Part shown: in pieces, positions 55,649 through 59,925 of the stretch
How positions within the stretch are numbered: the stretch's first letter is position 1
Layout: the number at the start of each line of letters is the position of its first letter
Source: an uncultured Lachnospiraceae bacterium
GTDB lineage: Bacteria; Bacillota; Clostridia; Lachnospirales; Lachnospiraceae
DNA length: 59,925 bases
NCBI GenBank assembly: GCA_945949085.1
Contig: CAMFDJ010000021.1
Span: 1 to 59,925 of the forward strand
Reading direction: 5' to 3'
The notes under the pieces: generated by a model
The model's input: only the letters and a program-made list of their open reading frames with translations
Databases searched by the model: none
Told to the model about the DNA's origin: nothing
Position numbers and translations under genes: made by a program

Positions 55649-56695
55649 ATGGATTTCTTGGAAATTATGGCGTATGCAAGGGAACATAACTGTTCGGATG
55701 TGCATCTGACGGTTGGTACGGCTACAGCGGTTCGCCGCTTTGGTAAGCTGGAGCTTCTTGACCCGGTTCCACCGGCAAAGGAAGTGGAGAGCCTCATCCT
55801 TTCTATTTTGAACGAGGATCAGCAGCGCAAAGTATTGTCGGGAAAAGATCTTGACTTTTCAGGACTGACACCGGACGGTGCGCGTATGCGTGTCAATGTC
55901 TACCATCAGCGTAACAATCTGGCAGCGAGCATCAGACTGTTGGAGAACAAGACACCTACCTTTGCTAATCTGGGACTGCCGGATACGGTGCGCAAGCTGG
56001 CAGAAGAGCCAAGAGGAATGGTTCTTGTAACGGGACCTACCGGAAGCGGTAAGACAACGACACTTGCGGCCATGATCGATTACATCAATAAAAATCAGGC
56101 AAAGCACGTTATGACGATCGAAGATCCGATCGAGTACATTTACCCTCATGGAAAGGCTATGATTCACCAGCGTGAGGTGGGACGTGATGTGGATTCGTTT
56201 GCGACAGCGCTTCGTTCCGCACTTCGTGAAGATCCGGATATCATTCTCGTGGGTGAGATGCGTGACTATGAGACGATTTCCGCAGCGGTAACAGCAGCTG
56301 AGACAGGACACCTTGTGCTTTCCACGTTACATACGACAAGTGCACCGCAGACCATTGAGCGTATCGTCGATGCCTGTCCGCCGCACGGACAGAATCAGAT
56401 GCGTATGCAGCTTGCGAGCGTGCTGCGCGGTGTTATCACACAGCAGTTGATTCCTATGGCAAATGATGAGGGACGTGTTGTGGCGACAGAGATCCTGCTC
56501 AATAATGATGCGGTAGGCAATCTGATCCGTGAGAACAAGTGTCATCAGCTTGTCAGCACAATGCAGTCCAATCTTGCAACCGGTATGCACACGCTGAATC
56601 ACGATCTGAAGACTCTGGTGATGCAGGGTAAGATCACACGCGAATCTGCGATTGCATTCTCAACCAATCCAAAGGAAATGATGTCTTTCATATAA
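55649..56695 (+). CDS. pilT: PilT twitching motility / pilus retraction ATPase
   Basis: A 348-residue hexameric ATPase of the secretion-ATPase family. It has the N-terminal PAS-like part (CSDVHLTVGTATAVRRFG), Walker A GPTGSGKTTT near residue 128, the Asp box EDPIEYIYPHGKAMIHQREVG, Walker B AALREDPDIILVGEMRD, and the His box TGHLVLSTLHTTSA. The PilT-typical ending TLNHDLKTLVMQGKI is present. It retracts type IV pili. No other pilus gene lies in this window. AAAGGGGG precedes the ATG. Confidence 0.96.
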   Translation: MDFLEIMAYAREHNCSDVHLTVGTATAVRRFGKLELLDPVPPAKEVESLILSILNEDQQRKVLSGKDLDFSGLTPDGARMRVNVYHQRNNLAASIRLLENKTPTFANLGLPDTVRKLAEEPRGMVLVTGPTGSGKTTTLAAMIDYINKNQAKHVMTIEDPIEYIYPHGKAMIHQREVGRDVDSFATALRSALREDPDIILVGEMRDYETISAAVTAAETGHLVLSTLHTTSAPQTIERIVDACPPHGQNQMRMQLASVLRGVITQQLIPMANDEGRVVATEILLNNDAVGNLIRENKCHQLVSTMQSNLATGMHTLNHDLKTLVMQGKITRESAIAFSTNPKEMMSFI

Positions 56696-56709
56696 GCAGA
56701 AAATATGGA

Positions 56710-56742
56710 AAGCGGGGCTTGATTTTTCAGGTCCCGCTTGTT
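56710..56742 (+). terminator. Terminator between pilT and the convergent membrane gene
   Basis: AAGCGGG (56710-56716) pairs with CCCGCTT (56733-56739), loop ~16 bases, weak T tail. Confidence 0.65.
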
Positions 56743-56939
56743 TACATCTTGTCGATATCAAGGGAAGATTTGACGTTATCCTTTGCTTTTAGTACAGTAA
56801 AGGAGTGGAGATAGGTCAACCGGTCTCCCTTGGAATTACCGATTTCATTTGATTTTTTAATCTGCCCGGTCACCAGATAGAAGGCGCCTGCCAGTCCGAG
56901 GATGGCACCTGCAATTGCATAAAATAATACTGCGCTCAT
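56742..56939 (-). CDS. Small single-helix membrane protein
   Basis: A 65-residue protein from ATG 56939, one base after the stop of the zinc-ribbon gene, so translation is coupled. One N-terminal membrane helix (AVLFYAIAGAILGLAGAFYLVTG) and a basic, then acidic tail. Probably works with the upstream protein; not recognised. Confidence 0.68.
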   Translation of the reverse strand: MSAVLFYAIAGAILGLAGAFYLVTGQIKKSNEIGNSKGDRLTYLHSFTVLKAKDNVKSSLDIDKM

Positions 56940-56940
56940 A

Positions 56941-58128
56941 TCATGAATCCTGCCTTTCCGATACAAAATCTCTGATTGTTTTTTCTTTTGTCAGATCCAG
57001 ACTTTTCTTCAGACTCTTTACATTGCGGTATCCGCCGAGCGTCAGTGTCGGGATACCGAACATGAGTATATAGTTGGCCCACTCACGCATATCTTCGCCC
57101 ATTGCCCACATGGCAGGTAAGATCAGAAAACCTAACACGGCCAGAATAATACCAAACAGAAGGGAGCGACGGATGACTTTGTCCTGATTGGCGGGAAGAC
57201 CGCCGACCACCTTGCCGGTTTGTCCGTTGACGAGTATGGTATAAGCCTGATCGTCCTTGTGGAAAATCATAAACCAGACAGGCAGCAATACATACTGCTC
57301 GTTTTCAAATGCAAAATGTGGCCTGTTATCCAGAATCTTGCAGTCGGTAGCCGGTGTGCTCTTTTGCACCTGCTCATTGAACATCTCTCTTGCGCGGGAC
57401 AATGCAATCGTCTTTAAATGCTCCGGGTCGGAATCCATCAGGTCTGCATAATAGCCGGATAAATATTCCACCTTAAAATCAACCATGTCCCTGTCATAAA
57501 ACGGCTCCAGACGTTCGGAGGATTCGTTGGACAGACGGTCCGAAGCGTCTACCGGAATGTTCACAAAAGATCCCGCAGCTTCTCTGTAATAATATCTGGT
57601 GTAGGATTCATTCTCTTCCTTGGAGGTGTATCTTCCCTTGATAAGCTGCTTGTCCTTGTAGCGGATATCATAGAGAAGGTAAGGCACATAAATGCCGCGC
57701 AAAAGATCCGGTTTGAAATATTTGATCTCATCCGGCACAAATTCTCCCTGCATGAATTTTTCACGGATATTGGCGATGGCATAGTCCTTGGTGATGGAAA
57801 ACGGAATGATCGATTTGGGTCGCCGGCGCTTGGCAATACGATCGAATACGATGGTCGGCTGACCGCAGTAAGCGCAGTAGGTGGCTGTCTCCACATCATT
57901 TAGGACGAGCTTGGCACCGCAGCTCTTACATTCATATAGGTTAAAATCCATCAGATCCGGCAGATAATCTTTCTCTCCGGGCGAAGGAGAATCCGCATCT
58001 TCTGCCAGTTTCTTTTCTTCTTCGGTCTCTTCTACCGGAAACATGCTGGTGCAATGCTCGCACACCATCACCTGAATGTCGGCATCAAACTTTAACGCGC
58101 CGCCGCAATATTTGCATTTTGTAATCAT
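56941..58128 (-). CDS. Zinc-ribbon membrane protein (TFIIB-type ribbon)
   Basis: A 395-residue protein with two zinc ribbons: Cys5/8 with Cys23/26 (CKYC...CEHC), and CKSC...CAYC around residue 70-90. A soluble beta-rich domain follows (IIPFSITKDYAI, GIYVPYLLYDIRYKD, YVLLPVWFMIFHKDDQAYTILVNGQTGKVVG). Two C-terminal membrane helices are near residues 315-360. Proteins of this make-up are annotated as TFIIB-type zinc-ribbon proteins of unknown role; the VNGQTGKVVG strand is typical. Confidence 0.83.
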   Translation of the reverse strand: MITKCKYCGGALKFDADIQVMVCEHCTSMFPVEETEEEKKLAEDADSPSPGEKDYLPDLMDFNLYECKSCGAKLVLNDVETATYCAYCGQPTIVFDRIAKRRRPKSIIPFSITKDYAIANIREKFMQGEFVPDEIKYFKPDLLRGIYVPYLLYDIRYKDKQLIKGRYTSKEENESYTRYYYREAAGSFVNIPVDASDRLSNESSERLEPFYDRDMVDFKVEYLSGYYADLMDSDPEHLKTIALSRAREMFNEQVQKSTPATDCKILDNRPHFAFENEQYVLLPVWFMIFHKDDQAYTILVNGQTGKVVGGLPANQDKVIRRSLLFGIILAVLGFLILPAMWAMGEDMREWANYILMFGIPTLTLGGYRNVKSLKKSLDLTKEKTIRDFVSERQDS

Positions 58129-58213
58129 ATCTTTCTAATCCCCCGATTGTATCCTGCACTCATTTTTCATGTGTATGATTGTCTTATTTATTATAGCACA
58201 AAGTCATGTACAG

Positions 58214-58264
58214 GTGATGTAAAAGTGATGTAAAGTTGACATTTTTCGGGATTCTCATTACAAT
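58214..58264 (+). promoter_or_regulatory. MATE gene promoter preceded by tandem GTGATGTAAA repeats
   Basis: TTGACA (58236-58241), 17-bp spacer, TACAAT (58259-58264). Two adjacent 11-bp units GTGATGTAAAA and GTGATGTAAAG (58214-58235) end exactly at the -35 box, the position of an activator or repressor site. Confidence 0.72.
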
Positions 58265-58322
58265 ATAACACTGTATGAAAAGTAATTGATTTTTGGGAAG
58301 TAACAGGAAAAGGAGAGAAGAT

Positions 58323-59786
58323 ATGCAGCGTGATCATGCAACTGCAGCGGAGCAGGACGATAGGACAGAGAATAGAAGCATAACAGAAAATGCAGGGAAT
58401 ACAGATGATATGGAAAAAACGCAAGAAAACAAAATGGGTATCATGCCGGTGAATAAGCTGGTATTCAATATGTCGATTCCCATGATGATTTCCATGCTGG
58501 TACAAGCCTGTTACAACATCGTGGACAGTGTTTTTGTGGCAAAGGTATCGGAGGATGCCCTGACGGCGGTGTCTCTTGCGTTTCCGCTGCAGACACTCAC
58601 AATCGCGGTCGGCGCCGGTACGGGCGTGGGTTTGAATGCACTTTTGTCAAAGTCACTTGGAGAAAAGAATTTCAAGCGGGTCAATGATTCGGCTGCCAAC
58701 GGCGGTTTTTTGTATCTGCTCAGTTATCTGCTGTTTCTGGTGCTCGGATTTACAGCGGTCAGACCTTTCTATGAAAGTCAGCTGAAGGGAAGTTCTCCTG
58801 CCATTCTGGAGATGGGTGTGCAGTACCTGAGTATTGTCATGATTTTTTCCTGTGGCATTTTTCTGCAGTTCTTCTTTGAAAGGCTTCTGACTTCTACGGG
58901 AAAGACGGTTTTCAGCATGGTGTCGCAGCTTACGGGTGCGATCACGAATATCCTTCTGGACCCGATCCTGATCTTTGGCTGGTTTGGTCTGCCTAAGATG
59001 GGAGTGGCGGGAGCTGCCCTTGCCACTGTGATCGGTCAGTGTCTGGCGGGGATTGTGGCGCTTGTCTGTCATCTGAAGTTTAATCATGAAGTGAAGGTAT
59101 CCTGGAAGGGATTCAGACCCAATGTTTCCATAATCGGCACTATTTATATGGTAGGTGTGCCTTCCATCATCATGCAGTCCATAGGTTCTGTCATGACCTA
59201 CTGCATGAATAAGATCCTGATCGGATTTTCGTCCACGGCAGCTGCAGTGTTCGGTGTGTATTTTAAGTTGCAGAGCTTCTTCTTTATGCCGGTGTTCGGT
59301 CTGAATAACGGCATTACGCCGATTATCGCCTACAGCTATGGCGCACAGCAGAGAAAGCGCATGATTCATACGATCAAGCTAAGTATGGGCGTTGCTTTTG
59401 CGCTGCTCCTCCTTGGATTTGCCGCCTTCGAGCTGTTCCCGGAGGCGCTTCTCGGTCTGTTTGATGCATCGGATGCGATGCTTGCAATCGGCTGCCCTGC
59501 GCTTCGGATCATCGCTTTCCACTTCCTGATCGCATGGTTCTGTATCATAGCCGGAACTGTTTTCCAGGCACTTGGAAAGGCAATCTACAGTATGATCGTC
59601 TCCATTATGAGACAGCTTGTCGTGCTGATTCCGGCAGCCTATATTCTGGCAAAGTTTGGTGGCCTGAATGCGGTCTGGTGGGCTTTTCCGATTGCGGAGC
59701 TGATGTCTTTTGTGGTATCGACAACCTGTCTTATCAATATCTACCGGAAGGTGATCAAGCCACTGCCGGAGGGAAACGAGGGCTGA
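58323..59786 (+). CDS. MATE family multidrug efflux transporter
   Basis: A 487-residue, 12-helix transporter from ATG 58323, which has AAAGGAG ~8 bases upstream; an earlier in-frame TTG lacks one. A hydrophilic acidic N-terminus of ~40 residues precedes the first helix (VNKLVFNMSIPMMISMLVQACYNIVDSVFVAKV). Family motifs: VGAGTGVGLNALLSKSLGE, ITNILLDPILIFG, GLNNGITPIIAYSYGA. It exports cationic drugs or metabolites using a Na+ or H+ gradient; the substrate is unknown. Confidence 0.93.
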   Translation: MQRDHATAAEQDDRTENRSITENAGNTDDMEKTQENKMGIMPVNKLVFNMSIPMMISMLVQACYNIVDSVFVAKVSEDALTAVSLAFPLQTLTIAVGAGTGVGLNALLSKSLGEKNFKRVNDSAANGGFLYLLSYLLFLVLGFTAVRPFYESQLKGSSPAILEMGVQYLSIVMIFSCGIFLQFFFERLLTSTGKTVFSMVSQLTGAITNILLDPILIFGWFGLPKMGVAGAALATVIGQCLAGIVALVCHLKFNHEVKVSWKGFRPNVSIIGTIYMVGVPSIIMQSIGSVMTYCMNKILIGFSSTAAAVFGVYFKLQSFFFMPVFGLNNGITPIIAYSYGAQQRKRMIHTIKLSMGVAFALLLLGFAAFELFPEALLGLFDASDAMLAIGCPALRIIAFHFLIAWFCIIAGTVFQALGKAIYSMIVSIMRQLVVLIPAAYILAKFGGLNAVWWAFPIAELMSFVVSTTCLINIYRKVIKPLPEGNEG

Positions 59787-59832
59787 AAAAAGATGCACCT
59801 GGTTTTGCGGAGCGCAGAAAACGGGAAAAGAA

Positions 59833-59868
59833 AAAGCGCTATGCATCTGACATGCATGGCGCTTTGAT
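59833..59868 (+). terminator. Terminator after the MATE gene
   Basis: AAAGCGCTATGCAT (59833-59846) pairs with ATGCATGGCGCTTT (59852-59865), one G-T pair, five-base loop. The expected T run is cut short by the intron start. Confidence 0.85.
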
Positions 59869-59869
59869 C

Positions 59870-59925
59870 GTGTGCGCCTAGCGGCGCACGTTTCCAACAG
59901 GTGTAAGTCCTGAATCCGCCCGGTA
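59870..59925 (+). mobile_element. 5' end of a second group II intron, cut by the window edge
   Basis: The segment begins GTGTGCGCC at 59870 and folds as GTGCGCC-TAGC-GGCGCAC. It continues TTTCCAACAGGTGTAAGTCCTG and on to CCGCCCGGTA, in keeping with bacterial group II intron 5' ends (GUGYG start). It sits 4-6 bases behind a terminator hairpin, the preferred target of group IIC introns. The rest lies beyond the window. Confidence 0.78.

Overview
The window reads as a chromosomal segment of a Gram-positive anaerobic Firmicute, most likely a Lachnospiraceae-type Clostridium relative (inference). The basis is AGGAGG-type ribosome binding sites, a glycyl-radical pyruvate formate-lyase system beside a 2[4Fe-4S] ferredoxin, DUF951/MecA/GdpP/CwlD-type genes, a Na+-type F-ATPase c subunit, InlB/BspA-like surface proteins, and group II intron pieces.

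Layout. 1-9.7 kb: the end of a tRNA-Cys, maf (minus), a periplasmic-binding-protein/GGDEF fusion, a sirtuin, DUF951, then the replication/ribosome cluster rpsF-ssb-rpsR-gdpP-rplI-dnaB. 9.7-15.4 kb (mostly minus): ferredoxin, pflA, a small membrane protein and a three-gene pyruvate formate-lyase operon. In that operon the catalytic chain stops before the glycyl radical domain. The radical domain is a separate 81-residue protein, and between them lies a 67-residue Cys-rich protein whose N-terminus matches the radical subunit. A redox-disulfide protein diverges from this operon, followed by mecA. 15.4-19.5 kb: small hypothetical genes and a patch of mobile debris (group II intron 5' piece, AlbA_2-type ATP-binding protein, a remnant ORF, a frameshifted and truncated serine recombinase). 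19.5-26.8 kb: cell wall and nucleotide genes (GH18, CwlD-like amidase, sua5, rpiB, upp, dCMP deaminase, SleB-like hydrolase). 26.9-28.5 kb: small accessory genes including a DUF2442/DUF4160 pair. 28.7-36 kb: a complete F-ATPase operon. 36-44 kb: a conserved small protein, a methyltransferase, an anchored propeller/C39-like protein and a 1005-residue repeat-rich secreted protein. 44.1-44.7 kb: queT behind a preQ1-I riboswitch candidate. 44.9-51.5 kb: a BlaI-like repressor, an M56 membrane protease and a small secreted protein, divergent from a 1177-residue YD-repeat/RHS protein with a novel C-terminal domain. A perfect operator-like palindrome covers the RHS promoter. 51.5-55.6 kb: a LytTR response regulator with a broken histidine kinase, three unrecognised AT-rich membrane-protein genes and a ~230-bp imperfect inverted repeat. 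55.6-59.9 kb: pilT, a zinc-ribbon membrane protein pair, a MATE transporter and the 5' end of a second group II intron.

Most interesting: the split pyruvate formate-lyase with its cysteine-bearing partial paralogue; the RHS protein under a BlaI/M56-type switch; the long inverted repeat; and intron pieces placed just behind terminator hairpins. Searches could not be run, so family names rest on motifs read directly from the translations.
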